A stretch of DNA of 64,000 bases from Collinsella sp944321445 (GCF_030371825.1 NZ_JAUDDM010000010.1), one strand, 5' to 3'; shown: positions 26,937 through 37,588, numbered from the stretch's first letter. The notes: generated by a model not told the origin, from the letters alone. Program-made: numbers and translations.

Positions 26937-27185
26937 CTAGACCAGCTTGACGGTGCCGACGGAGTTGTGGTCGGCCTCGATGGCCTCCTCGTAGCCCTCG
27001 AGCGCCGCGCGCGCCTCGCCTAGCGCGTCCATGGTCGCTTCGAGCTTGGCGCCGATGCGCTCCATGTCGAAGTTCTCCGTCGCGTGCAGCAGCTGATGGC
27101 TCCAGTCGCGTGCAAGGGCGATGGTGTCGTCGATCTGCTTCACGCTCATGGCGAGCTGGCTCATGTTCATGCCTACGTCGTGCAT
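26937..27185 (-). CDS. Small helical protein in hyp operon, unknown
   Basis: The 82-residue protein starts MHDVGMNMSQLAMSVKQ behind a strong AAGGAGGAG site. It looks fully alpha-helical, with long heptad-like stretches (LARDWSHQLLHATENFDME, KLEATMDALGEARAALEGY). There are no Cys residues and six His or Met near the N terminus. It is tightly coupled to nikR and hypF, so a role in nickel handling or hydrogenase assembly is possible. I do not recognise the family. Confidence 0.7.
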   Translation of the reverse strand: MHDVGMNMSQLAMSVKQIDDTIALARDWSHQLLHATENFDMERIGAKLEATMDALGEARAALEGYEEAIEADHNSVGTVKLV

Positions 27186-27257
27186 GGCTCCTCCTTGAAT
27201 ACGCTTCGCCCCAGTGTACTGCAAAGCGCGCGCCAGAGCCCGCCCGCCGCATGCAAA

Positions 27258-27289
27258 GGGGCGCGGCCCGTGTATGCGGACCGCGCCCC
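27258..27289 (-). terminator. Terminator hairpin between trxA and the hyp genes
   Basis: GGGGCGCGG pairs with CCGCGCCCC, with an inner CCG/CGG extension, followed on the minus strand by CTTTGCAT. It lies after trxA, so the hyp operon probably has its own promoter in 27186-27257. Confidence 0.65.
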
Positions 27290-27336
27290 CTGGGAAGGCT
27301 CTTGCTCAAAGAAAGAAAGGAAGGAAGAAGAAGAGG

Positions 27337-27657
27337 TTACAGAGCCTTCTCGATCTCGGCTGCAAGGCGGGCTTTAGGCATGGCTCCGACCGTGCGCATA
27401 GCCTCGTTGCCCCCCTTGAGCATCACGAGCGTGGGAATGGACATGACGCCATACTTCATGGCGATGTCCTGGTTCTCGTCGACATTGCACTTGGCAACCA
27501 CGAGCTTGCCGGCCAGTTCGTCTGCCAGCTCGTCCACGATGGGCGAAAGCGTGCGGCACGGACCGCACCACGGGGCCCAGAAATCGATGAGAACGGGAAG
27601 ATCGGACGTCAGCAGATCGTTGAAGTTCTGCGGGGTCGCCTCGATGATGGTGGCCAT
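27337..27657 (-). CDS. trxA: Thioredoxin
   Basis: The 106-residue protein has the active site WAPWCGPCRT, the cis-proline segment MSIPTLVMLKGG and normal thioredoxin length. It would reduce disulfides in the cytoplasm. The start follows AGGAGGATGCT. A hairpin terminator follows it, so it is probably a single-gene transcript. Confidence 0.95.
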   Translation of the reverse strand: MATIIEATPQNFNDLLTSDLPVLIDFWAPWCGPCRTLSPIVDELADELAGKLVVAKCNVDENQDIAMKYGVMSIPTLVMLKGGNEAMRTVGAMPKARLAAEIEKAL

Positions 27658-27850
27658 AGCATCCTCCTATGGAAGAGCGCCGCGTGGGCGCGGGACATCT
27701 AGTACGTTGGGGGTTATACCCAGATGTTGCGGGGCGATGCACGCGGTTTCGCGGTTTATCCCGTGCCCCAAAAAGTTCGTTCAAGCCGGCGCGCGGCTGT
27801 GCGTGCTGCGGGGGTATGATTGCTGCAGTTGCGCAAAGGAAGGATTCGCC

Positions 27851-28435
27851 ATGCGGATATCGTCGTCTGATCGCAAAGAGGCGCTTGCGGGCGCTGTGGA
27901 GCAGGAGCTTGAGGCGCTTGCCGCGCGCGGCGTGCGCATGGCGGGCAACGCTTTTTCGCCTATCGTGCTCGTAAAAGGCGAGCTCAATGCCGACGAGCTG
28001 GCCGGTGGGGAGCTCCTTGCGGGCGCCGATGGCCACGCTCTGCGCGCCGCGCTGGGGGCAATCGGCTATGCGCCGGAAGACTTCTGCGCACTGGCTGCCG
28101 TGGCCGGCCCCGCCCAGCCGGGCGATGCCGTCGCCGCCGCAGGCGAGCCGCTTCCGCCCGAGGTGCTGCACGAGGCCCTGGAGGCGCTCGATCCGGAGGC
28201 CGTGCTGCTGCTGGACGACGCCGCAGCGCGTGCGATGCGCGACGCGTACGCCGATGCGCTCGTGGTCATCGAGGATTTCGACACCGCCATGCTCAAGCCC
28301 GGCCTGATCGCCCCCGTGCTGGGGCGGCGTGTGCTCGCGCTCGACGGGTTCGAGGCAGCGCTGAACGATCCGCGCGAAAAGCAGCGCATGTGGGCCTACA
28401 TCAAGCGTCTTCCGCCCGCTGGCGCTCCGTACTAG
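27851..28435 (+). CDS. Conserved-looking hypothetical protein
   Basis: The 194-residue protein begins MRISSSDRKEALAGAVEQEL behind GGAAGGA. The fold looks alpha/beta, with VLVKGELNADEL, YAPEDFCALAAV and ALDPEAVLLLDDAAARAM. The conserved-looking end is KRMWAYIKRLPP-like. Parts are reminiscent of uracil-DNA-glycosylase-fold proteins, but no catalytic motif is visible, so I assign no function. It is divergent from trxA and stands alone. Confidence 0.7.
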   Translation: MRISSSDRKEALAGAVEQELEALAARGVRMAGNAFSPIVLVKGELNADELAGGELLAGADGHALRAALGAIGYAPEDFCALAAVAGPAQPGDAVAAAGEPLPPEVLHEALEALDPEAVLLLDDAAARAMRDAYADALVVIEDFDTAMLKPGLIAPVLGRRVLALDGFEAALNDPREKQRMWAYIKRLPPAGAPY

Positions 28436-28456
28436 GGCCCCGCCCGCTTGCTAGCA

Positions 28457-28553
28457 GGGGGTCAGCAATTTCTACTTGCCCTTTCGTTCACTAACTGGGC
28501 TAAATCGCGCTGGTTACCGAATGAAACAGCAAGTAGAAACTACCAACCCCCTT
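28457..28553. repeat. 97-nt imperfect long hairpin upstream of nadA
   Basis: GGGGGT, TTTCTACTTGC and TTTC blocks at 28457-28487 are complemented by GAAAC, GCAAGTAGAAA and ACCCCC at 28522-28553. The inner part also pairs loosely. It may be a terminator for the hypothetical gene, an RNA leader, or another dispersed inverted repeat. Confidence 0.5.
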
Positions 28554-28688
28554 CTTCACCCCCATCCGCGCACCGCTCCATCATTTCAGCCACGTGAACA
28601 ACACATGCTGTCTTGTCACCTGTCTTGTCAGATGTCAAGCAACCTGCCATACTCCCTTCGGACATGAAGAATATCGAGGGGAGCCGAT

Positions 28689-29618
28689 ATGTCCAAGATC
28701 GATTCTGCGACGGCAGAAGAGCTTGCGCGCCTCAAGCGCGAGCGCGATGCCGTCGTTTTGGCCCATTACTACGTGGCGCCTGAGGTGCAGGCTATCGCCG
28801 ATTACGTGGGTGACTCGTTCGCGCTTGCCAAGCTGGCCGTCAGCCTGCCCCAGCGGACACTCGTTATCGCGGGCGTGCAGTTCATGGGCGAAAGCATGAA
28901 GCTGCTCAACCCCAAAAAGACCGTGCTGCTGCCGGAGCCCGGGGCCGATTGCCCCATGGCCCACATGGCGACGCGCGACACCGTGGAGGCCGCGCGCGCC
29001 GCGTACGGCGACGATCTGGCCGTGGTGTGCTATGTGAACTCGACCATCGAGGTGAAGAGCTGGAGCGATGTGTGCGTCACGTCCTCCAACGCCGTGAAGG
29101 TCGTGCGCGCGCTTCCGCAAACGCACATCCTGTTCATCCCCGACCGCAATTTGGGCCGCTACGTTGCCGAGCAGGTGCCCGAGAAGCACGTGCTGCTAAA
29201 CGACGGCTGCTGCCCGTTTCACGCTGCCATTGCCGCGCGCGAAGTTGCCGAACTCAAGCGCGCCCATCCGCAGGCGCCGGTGCTTGCGCATCCCGAATGT
29301 ACGCAGGACGTGCTGGAGCTGGCGGATTGCATCGGCTCGACGGCGGAGCTCATCGCATATGCGCAGGAAAGCAGCGCCGACGAGCTCATCGTCGTCACCA
29401 TGGACGGCGTCGCGGCAGAGATCGACCGGCGTTGCGGCGGTGCCAAGCGTCTCTTTTTCGTGGACGAATCGTCGTGTCCCGAGATGGATAAGATCACACT
29501 GGCGAGCGTCGTGGCATGCCTGCGCGACGGCACGGGCGAGGTCGCCTCACCGGCGCCCGAGGTTGCCGAGCGTGCGGCGGCGACGCTCGAGCGCATGCTG
29601 GCATGTGCGGGAAGGTAA
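28689..29618 (+). CDS. nadA: Quinolinate synthase NadA
   Basis: NadA condenses iminoaspartate with dihydroxyacetone phosphate to quinolinate, using a 4Fe-4S cluster. The 309-residue protein has AHYYVAPEVQAIADYVGDS, VQFMGESMKLLNP, the Cys-containing PGADCPMA, CVTSSNAV and HPECTQDVLELAD. The start follows GAGGGGAGCC. It is first in nadA-nadB-nadC, with a 3H-domain repressor gene after nadC. Confidence 0.96.
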   Translation: MSKIDSATAEELARLKRERDAVVLAHYYVAPEVQAIADYVGDSFALAKLAVSLPQRTLVIAGVQFMGESMKLLNPKKTVLLPEPGADCPMAHMATRDTVEAARAAYGDDLAVVCYVNSTIEVKSWSDVCVTSSNAVKVVRALPQTHILFIPDRNLGRYVAEQVPEKHVLLNDGCCPFHAAIAAREVAELKRAHPQAPVLAHPECTQDVLELADCIGSTAELIAYAQESSADELIVVTMDGVAAEIDRRCGGAKRLFFVDESSCPEMDKITLASVVACLRDGTGEVASPAPEVAERAAATLERMLACAGR

Positions 29619-29623
29619 AGGCC

Positions 29624-30979
29624 ATGTCTGCTGAATTCGAGCCGTGCGCCACCGCCGACCGCACCTGCGATGTGGTCATCGTCGGCTGCGGCGTGGCGGG
29701 GCTCTACACCGCGCTTATGCTGCCGGAGGGCGCGCGCATCATCATGCTGTCGAAGGGCGCCGTGGACGAATGCGATTCCATGCTGGCGCAAGGCGGCATC
29801 TGCGTGCTGCCCGACGCGTCCGACTACGATGCCTACACCGAGGACACGCTGCGCGCCGGCCATTACGAAAACCGCCGCGAGAGCGTCGATCTCATGCTGC
29901 GTGCGAGCCGCGACGTCATCAACGACCTGGTTGCCTGCGGAGTTGATTTTGCGCGCGACGAGCACGGGCAGCTCGCTTACACGCGCGAGGGCGCGCACAG
30001 CCGGCCGCGCATCTGCTTCCACGGTGACGTGACGGGGCGCGAGATCACGACCAAGCTGCTGGCGCGCGTGCGCCAGTTGCGCAACGTGGAGATTCTCGAG
30101 CACACCGCCATGGTCGACTTGATCGACGAGGGCGAAGGCTGCGCGGGCGTGGTGGCGCTGCCCATCGACGAGGCTTCTTCCACCGAGCGTGCGACGGACC
30201 TTGCTGTCCGCTCGATGGACGCCGCACACCGCATCTTCGCGCGCACAACGGTGCTCGCATGCGGTGGCATCGGCGGGCTGTACGACCGCTCGACCAACTT
30301 CCCGCAGCTCACCGGCGACGCCTGCGATATCGCGGCGGCCCACGGCGCGCAGCTCGAGCACATGGACTACGTGCAGATTCACCCCACGAGCCTCTTCACG
30401 GGCGCAGCGACGGGGGAGCGAGCCTTCCTCATCTCAGAGTCCTGCCGCGGCGAGGGCGCGATTCTGCTCAATGCGGCCGGCGAGCGCTTCTGCGACGAGC
30501 TGCAGCCGCGCGACGTGGTCTCCGCTGCCATCTACCGTCAAATGGAGGAGGACGGCGCGCCGTACGTGCGCCTCTCGTTTGAGCGCGTGCCGCGCGATGT
30601 CATCCGCGGCCACTTCTCCCATATCTATGAACGCTGCCTGCAGGAAGGCTATGACATCTGCCGCGAATCCATTCCCGTCGTGCCGGCGCAGCATTATTTC
30701 ATGGGCGGCGTCCACGTCGACCGCGATTCGGCGACGTGCGTGCCCGGCCTGTACGCCGTGGGCGAGACGAGCTGCACGGGCGTGCACGGCAAGAACCGCC
30801 TGGCATCAAACAGCCTGCTTGAGGCGCTCGTGTTCGCGCGCCGCGCAGCGTTTCACATTGCGACCGGGGCCAGCGCCGAGGCCGGCACCGTAGGCGAGCC
30901 GCCGCTTGACGGGCGACATCGCGAGGTGCCGGGCGCGCCCCGATCCGCCCTGGGCGCTCTGCTGGAAGAAGCCCGCTAG
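29624..30979 (+). CDS. nadB: L-aspartate oxidase NadB, short form
   Basis: NadB oxidises aspartate to iminoaspartate for NadA. The 451-residue flavoprotein has the dinucleotide-binding start CDVVIVGCGVAGLYTAL, SKGAVDECDSMLAQGGI, HPTSL and the C-terminal GETSCTGVHGKNRLASNSLLEAL. Classical NadB is about 530 residues; the helical C-terminal domain of the fumarate reductase family is largely missing here. The ATG at 29624 is five bases after the nadA stop. A fumarate-reductase-like role is less likely, given its position between nadA and nadC. Confidence 0.9.
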   Translation: MSAEFEPCATADRTCDVVIVGCGVAGLYTALMLPEGARIIMLSKGAVDECDSMLAQGGICVLPDASDYDAYTEDTLRAGHYENRRESVDLMLRASRDVINDLVACGVDFARDEHGQLAYTREGAHSRPRICFHGDVTGREITTKLLARVRQLRNVEILEHTAMVDLIDEGEGCAGVVALPIDEASSTERATDLAVRSMDAAHRIFARTTVLACGGIGGLYDRSTNFPQLTGDACDIAAAHGAQLEHMDYVQIHPTSLFTGAATGERAFLISESCRGEGAILLNAAGERFCDELQPRDVVSAAIYRQMEEDGAPYVRLSFERVPRDVIRGHFSHIYERCLQEGYDICRESIPVVPAQHYFMGGVHVDRDSATCVPGLYAVGETSCTGVHGKNRLASNSLLEALVFARRAAFHIATGASAEAGTVGEPPLDGRHREVPGAPRSALGALLEEAR

Positions 30980-31042
30980 CGCCGCTCGCTGCCCTACGTT
31001 TCTCGCGCGCTGCGACGCGCGCACATGAAGAGGAGGATTGCC

Positions 31043-31900
31043 ATGGATCCCATTACCATGCGCCTGTATGTTGACGACCACATCCGCCAGGCCCTGCGCG
31101 AAGACATCACGTTCGAGGACGTGAGCACCGCTTCCGTCTGCCCCGAGCCGCACGCCGCGGAGGTACAGCTCATCGCCAAGGCGCCCGGCGTCATTGCGGG
31201 CCTTGACGTGTTCGAGCGAGCGTTTACCCTGCTCGATCCGCAGGCCCAGATGGAGCGCTTCGTGCGCGACGGCGACGAGGTCGAGCCCGGCCAGCTGCTC
31301 GCCTACGTGCGCGCCGACGCGCGGACGCTGCTTTCCGGCGAGCGCACCGCGCTCAACTACCTGCAGCGCATGAGCGGTATCGCGACCTACACCCGTGCGA
31401 TGGCGCGCGTACTCGAGGGTACGAAGACCGTGCTGGTCGACACGCGCAAGACTACGCCCGGCATGCGCATCTTCGAAAAGGAGGCAGTCGCACTTGGCGG
31501 CGGGCGTAACCACCGGTTCAACCTGTCGACCGCGGTGATGCTCAAGGACAACCATATCGATGCCGCCGGAGGCGTTGCGCAGGCGGTTGCCGCGGCGCGT
31601 GCCCACGCGTCGTTTACCTGCACTGTCGAGGTGGAATGCGAGAACCTCGACATGGTGCGCGAGGCCGTTGAGGCGGGCGCGGACATCATCATGTTCGACA
31701 ACATGACGCACGACCAGATGGCCGAGGCCATCGCGCTCATCGCGGGCCGCGCGCGCACCGAGGCGTCCGGTAACGTCGACGCGCACAACATCCGCGCCCT
31801 CGCCGATCTGGGCGTGGACTACATCTCGTCGGGCGCGCTCACCCATTCTGCACCCATTCTCGACCTGTCCCTTAAGCACCTGCGTCTTCTCGAGGAATAA
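31043..31900 (+). CDS. nadC: Nicotinate-nucleotide pyrophosphorylase NadC
   Basis: NadC converts quinolinate and PRPP to nicotinate mononucleotide. The 285-residue protein has EDITFEDVSTA, LLSGERTALNYLQRMSGIAT, DTRKTTPGMR, GGGRNHRFNLS and KDNHI, all typical. The ATG at 31043 follows GAGGAGGA; an in-frame ATG at 31025 has no such site. It completes the de novo pathway with NadA and NadB. Confidence 0.95.
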   Translation: MDPITMRLYVDDHIRQALREDITFEDVSTASVCPEPHAAEVQLIAKAPGVIAGLDVFERAFTLLDPQAQMERFVRDGDEVEPGQLLAYVRADARTLLSGERTALNYLQRMSGIATYTRAMARVLEGTKTVLVDTRKTTPGMRIFEKEAVALGGGRNHRFNLSTAVMLKDNHIDAAGGVAQAVAAARAHASFTCTVEVECENLDMVREAVEAGADIIMFDNMTHDQMAEAIALIAGRARTEASGNVDAHNIRALADLGVDYISSGALTHSAPILDLSLKHLRLLEE

Positions 31901-32032
31901 GACCGTTTGCTGATTCGCCCGCTGTTGCGCTGCATGCGTCCGCACAAGCGGAGGGCAAAACCGGGTGGTATGGTGATGTTGACGGAGCCGGATGGCAGTA
32001 AAGACGCGAGCGTGGATACGAAAGGACGGTAT

Positions 32033-32581
32033 ATGACCGGCAAAGAGCGCAGAGATGCGATCGTGAAGGCGCTGCACGATGCGGGTGCGCCCGTTTCGGG
32101 CCGCGCGCTGGCGCAGGCTGTGGGCGTGAGCCGTCAGGTTGTGGTGCAGGATATGGCGCTGCTGCGCGCCGACGGTCACGATATCGTCGCCACGAGCCGC
32201 GGGTACGCGTTGCGCGAGTCCGACCGACCTTCCGTTCCCACGCGCCTCATCAAGGTGCGGCATACGGTCGAAGAGGTGGGCGATGAGCTCAATACCATCG
32301 TCGACCTGGGCGGAGCCGCCCTCAACGTCATGGTGAACCACCGCGTGTACGGTGCCATCACGGCCGACCTCGACGTGCGCAGCCGGCGTGATGTGGAGCG
32401 CTACCTGGAGGGAATCCGCTCCGGCAAGAGCTTCCCACTCATGACGGTGACGAGCGGCTACCACTTCCACCGCATCGCGGCAGAAAGCGAGGAGATCCTG
32501 GACGAAATCGAGGAGGCTCTGGCCGCAAAGGGCTATCTTGCCGAGGTGCTCCCGTATGAACGGGACGTCGTGCAGGCGTAG
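32033..32581 (+). CDS. NiaR-like 3H-domain transcriptional repressor
   Basis: The 182-residue protein has an N-terminal winged helix (RRDAIVKALHDAGAPVSGRAL, VSRQVVVQDMALLR) and a C-terminal 3H domain with conserved histidines (KVRHTVEEVGDEL, NHRVYG, YHFHRI). NiaR proteins bind nicotinic acid and repress NAD synthesis or niacin uptake genes. Its place directly after nadABC supports regulation of that operon. The ATG at 32033 follows GAAAGGAC. Confidence 0.88.
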   Translation: MTGKERRDAIVKALHDAGAPVSGRALAQAVGVSRQVVVQDMALLRADGHDIVATSRGYALRESDRPSVPTRLIKVRHTVEEVGDELNTIVDLGGAALNVMVNHRVYGAITADLDVRSRRDVERYLEGIRSGKSFPLMTVTSGYHFHRIAAESEEILDEIEEALAAKGYLAEVLPYERDVVQA

Positions 32582-32654
32582 AGCCCGCCGCCGGCAGCGA
32601 GATCCCCGGATCGGCTCTTGCGATTGCCGTCTTTTTTCGTATCGGTCGGGGAGG

Positions 32655-32896
32655 GCTGGTCAAAAATCCGTCGAGTCGGGATTTTCGGCCTCATCGTGCC
32701 CAATTTGAGTGCTCTGCAGCCTCCGGCCTCTCGCGTCGGCGAGCAAAACCCCAGGATTGATGCCTGCAGAAAGTGCCCTATCGCCACGGTGGCGATAGGG
32801 CACTTTCTGCATATTGAAATAGCATATTAAATAAAATACCTACAATCTATACAAGTAAGAGGAGATGAATCCCGACTCGACGGATTTTTGACCAGC
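32655..32896. repeat. 242-bp element with perfect 29-bp inverted ends
   Basis: 32655-32683 (containing GTCAAAAATCCGTCGAGTCG) is the exact reverse complement of 32868-32896. Inside it lies a 47-nt palindrome at 32765-32811 with 23-bp arms around one central base. The inner sequence near the right arm is A+T-rich. No reading frame spans it. It looks like a non-autonomous mobile or structured element. Confidence 0.75.
32765..32811. repeat. 47-nt near-perfect palindrome
   Basis: TGCAGAAAGTGCCCTATCGC plus CAC on the left is matched exactly by its complement on the right around a single G. It could fold as a 23-bp hairpin or cruciform inside the larger inverted repeat. Confidence 0.85.
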
Positions 32897-33011
32897 GCCG
32901 GCGAAACATACGACAGAAGCGCCCGGAATTGGCGCCCGAAGCCTTCGCCGGCCCACTCCGATGCTCGCATCGCGCGGATCGGGGCGGGCGCTCGAGCTGC
33001 CGCCGGCAAAC

Positions 33012-33045
33012 AAAAAAGCCCGGCCCCTTGCGGAGCCGGGCTTTT
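33012..33045 (-). terminator. Terminator of the ferredoxin gene
   Basis: AAAAGCCCGGC and GCCGGGCTTTT pair, with T runs on both strands, so it can work in either direction. It lies 36 bases after the ferredoxin stop. Confidence 0.88.
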
Positions 33046-33080
33046 CGTCTGTGCACGTGAGCGCTTAAGCGAGAGGGAAG

Positions 33081-33263
33081 TTACTCCTCGATCTCGGTGA
33101 TGGCGCCGGCCGGGCAAGCCTCCTGGCAAGCGCCGCAGGCGATGCAGGAATCCTCGTCGGTCACGGTAGCAACGTCGTTGAGCTCAAGAACGCCCTGGGG
33201 GCAAGCGTCGACGCAAACGCCACAAGCGATGCACTCATCAGCATCAATGATAGGCTTAGCCAT
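33081..33263 (-). CDS. 2[4Fe-4S] ferredoxin
   Basis: The 60-residue protein has two identical-type cluster motifs, CIACGVCVDACP and CIACGACQEACP, as in clostridial ferredoxins. It is a soluble low-potential electron carrier. The start follows GAGAGAGGATC. It is a single-gene unit with its own terminator. Confidence 0.95.
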   Translation of the reverse strand: MAKPIIDADECIACGVCVDACPQGVLELNDVATVTDEDSCIACGACQEACPAGAITEIEE

Positions 33264-33760
33264 GATAGTGATCCTCTCTCTGTGCGATACAAGTTGCGCT
33301 CGATGTCACAGGCGAATGCGCATCGAACTTTCTGCGCTTAACATACCACGAGGGGACACCATTGCAAGCCTCGAAGCAAGCTTTTTCATACCGTTCGCCG
33401 AGTCAGCTTCGGTTTACTAAAAAAGCCGCATGTCCAGCCATTTCATAGTGATTAACTCGGGTTTCTTGCGGCGGCGATCCATGGGCGGCGTTTCAACGAC
33501 AGGCTTCATTCCGGTCTGCTGCGACCCCCCTCCCGCGTTGCTCCTTCACAGGACGCCGAAAGGTTCCATCCTGCCTATCTTTCGCGTTTACCGGCCAAAA
33601 CGTCCCTTTCTTCAAGTTTTTTAGAAAATCTTATATGGAATGACTTAGATTTTGTATAAGCGAGCCTATAAGGGGATATAGTAGGAGCGAACGAAAAATC
33701 GCGTGGCGCCGGGATAGGCCCGAGCCACCCGGCACGTAACAGAAAGAAGAGGGATATATC
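33264..33760. other. Divergent intergenic region between ferredoxin and dnaK
   Basis: This 497-base region has no gene I can support. It must contain both promoters. It turns A+T-rich at 33615-33680, with CTTATA and TATAAG blocks (TATAAGCGAGCCTATAAG is a direct repeat) that could be a promoter or HspR target. I did not find the classical HspR operator CTTGAGT-N7-ACTCAAG. Confidence 0.5.
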
Positions 33761-35659
<1,899 letters not shown>

Positions 35660-35661
35660 TC

Positions 35662-36495
35662 ATGTCCGCCCGCAATGACCACACGGAGGCGGCCGCCGCT
35701 GCCGCCTCCGCGGATGCTGAGGAGAAGGACGTGAAGATTCCCGTAGAGGCAGCCGACGAGGCAACGGAAGCTGCCGAGACCGAGACCGTTGAGACCGAGG
35801 CGGCTGAGGCCGCCGCGACTGCCGAGGAGCAGGAGGTGCCCACCATGACCGAGGAGGAGATGGTGGCTGCCGCCATCCGCGCCGGCGAAGAGGCCGCCAA
35901 CGACGACTTCAAGGTGAAGTACGAGCAGGTTGCCGCAGAGCTCGCTGACGTTCGCGCCGAGCTCGAGGCCGCTGCGGATGCGCAGAAAGAGGCGGAGACC
36001 AAGGCCTCCGAGGCCGCCGACCGCGCGACCCGCCTGCAGGCCGACTGGGAGAACTTCCGTCGCCGCACGGCGGCGGAGCGCCTGGCCGAGCAGGCCCGCG
36101 CGACCGAGAAACTCGTGAGCGCGCTGCTGCCCGTCGTCGATGACATCGAGCGCGCCATCGACCATGCGCGCACCCAGGAGCTCGCCGACGACTTCAAGCA
36201 GTTCGTCGACGGCGTCGACGCGGTGCACGCCAAGCTCATGGGCGTGTTCGAGCACGAGGGCGTCGAGGTCATCGACCCCAAGGGCGAGGCGTTCAACCCG
36301 CTTGAGCACCAGGCGGTCGGCCGCGTCGAGGACACCGAGGCCTACGACGAGACGGTGCACGACGTGTATCAGAAGGGCTACCGCATGGGGGACCGCATCC
36401 TGCGTTCCGCCATGGTCACGGTGACCTACGGCGGTGCCAAGAGGCCCGCGCCGGAGGAGCCCGCGGAGGAATCCTCCGAGGGGACCGAAGAGTAA
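35662..36495 (+). CDS. grpE: Nucleotide exchange factor GrpE
   Basis: The 277-residue protein has a long acidic, low-complexity N terminus (residues 1-80), a coiled coil, and the GrpE core. Core motifs are RLQADWENFRRRTAAER, LLPVVDDIERAI, VEVIDPKGEAFNPLEHQAV and QKGYRMGDRILRSAMVTV. It releases ADP from DnaK. It starts two bases after the dnaK stop. It is longer than usual (about 200 residues) because of the acidic head and tail. Confidence 0.95.
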   Translation: MSARNDHTEAAAAAASADAEEKDVKIPVEAADEATEAAETETVETEAAEAAATAEEQEVPTMTEEEMVAAAIRAGEEAANDDFKVKYEQVAAELADVRAELEAAADAQKEAETKASEAADRATRLQADWENFRRRTAAERLAEQARATEKLVSALLPVVDDIERAIDHARTQELADDFKQFVDGVDAVHAKLMGVFEHEGVEVIDPKGEAFNPLEHQAVGRVEDTEAYDETVHDVYQKGYRMGDRILRSAMVTVTYGGAKRPAPEEPAEESSEGTEE

Positions 36496-36503
36496 GCTTC
36501 GAG

Positions 36504-36533
36504 GGCTCCGGGGCAAGGCTCCGGAGCCTTTTT
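36504..36533 (+). terminator. Hairpin with T run between grpE and dnaJ
   Basis: GGCTCCGG pairs with CCGGAGCC and is followed by five T. It would lower the level of dnaJ and hspR relative to dnaK and grpE. Confidence 0.65.
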
Positions 36534-36618
36534 CGGTCGGCAGCGCCAAGTGACGTGGACGAGCTCCGACGTCACCGCTGCCGGCCGTCATAGTGGAACA
36601 GGAAAGGAGGGGGCGTAG

Positions 36619-37572
36619 ATGCCACAGGGAAAGACGTTCTATGACGTGTTGGGCGTCCAGAAGAACGCCTCCGACCAAGAGATCAAGAAGGCCTTCCGCA
36701 AGCTCGCGCAGAAGTACCACCCCGATGCGGGCGGCGACGAGGCCAAGTTCAAAGAGATCTCCGAGGCGTACGATACGCTCTCGGACCCCAAGAAGCGCAA
36801 AGAGTACGACCAGATGCTGATGTTCGGCGGCATCCCCGGTGCCAGCGGCGGTGGCTACACCTACGCGGGCGGTCCGGGCGCCGGCGGCTGGAGCGATATC
36901 TTCAGCAGCATCTTCAACGGCGAGGGCGCGTTTGGGTCCGACTGGGCGAGCAACTTTGGCGGCATGGGCGGTGGCGCTCGTGCCGCGAACAGGCCGCGCA
37001 AGGGCAGCGACCTGTCGCTTTCGGTCGATGTGTCCGCCGAGGATGCCTTCCGCGGCGTGACGCACAAGGTGACCTACCGCATTCCGTCCACCGGCGAGCA
37101 GCAGACCATCACGGTTTCTGTGCCGGCCGGTGCGGTGGACGGCGGCAAGCTGCGCTACAAGCGTCGCGGCGAGTACGGTGTCAACGGCGGCGAGCGCGGC
37201 GACCTCGTGGTGACCACTAACGTGGCCGAGCACCCGCTGTTTAAGCGCAAGGGTGCCGACGTGACCATGGAGCTGCCGATTTCCGCCTACGAGGCGGCGC
37301 TCGGCTGCTCGGTTGACGTTCCCACTCCGGGCGGCGCCACGGTGCGCCTGAAGGTGCCGGCGGGTACGCAGAGCGGCAAGACCTTCCGCTTCAAAGAGAT
37401 GGGCGCACCGGACGTGAAGCACCGCGGAAAGACGGGCGCCCTGCTGGTCAAGGTGGCCGTGCAGGTGCCCACGGGCCTCTCGGGCGACGAGAAGTCTGCC
37501 CTCGAGAAGCTCCGCGACGCCGACCGCCGCGACTACCGTTCCGAAGTGAACCGCTACCGCGCGAAGGTGTAG
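36619..37572 (+). CDS. dnaJ: DnaJ/CbpA-type co-chaperone without zinc finger
   Basis: The protein has 317 residues. The J domain has TFYDVLGVQKNASDQEIKKA and the HPD motif in KYHPDAGGDE. A Gly-rich region (75-130) is followed directly by the two C-terminal substrate domains (VTYRIPSTGEQQTITVSVPA, GGATVRLKVPAGTQSGKTFR). The four CxxCxGxG zinc repeats of class I DnaJ are absent, so it is a class II (CbpA-like) protein. It follows AAAGGAGGGGG. Confidence 0.9.
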   Translation: MPQGKTFYDVLGVQKNASDQEIKKAFRKLAQKYHPDAGGDEAKFKEISEAYDTLSDPKKRKEYDQMLMFGGIPGASGGGYTYAGGPGAGGWSDIFSSIFNGEGAFGSDWASNFGGMGGGARAANRPRKGSDLSLSVDVSAEDAFRGVTHKVTYRIPSTGEQQTITVSVPAGAVDGGKLRYKRRGEYGVNGGERGDLVVTTNVAEHPLFKRKGADVTMELPISAYEAALGCSVDVPTPGGATVRLKVPAGTQSGKTFRFKEMGAPDVKHRGKTGALLVKVAVQVPTGLSGDEKSALEKLRDADRRDYRSEVNRYRAKV

Positions 37573-37588
37573 CTGTCTTCGACCCGCC

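Larger units (their letters stand above)
32582..33080. other. 500-bp non-coding gap made of nested inverted repeats
   Basis: No gene is convincing here. The gap holds the 32655-32896 element, a further GCCGGCGAA/TTCGCCGGC pairing at about 32898-32956, and the ferredoxin terminator at 33012-33045. Confidence 0.7.

Noticed and set aside
33600..33700. Classical HspR operator (CTTGAGT-N7-ACTCAAG) upstream of dnaK
   Set aside because: I looked for it and found only weak partial matches, so no operator was annotated.
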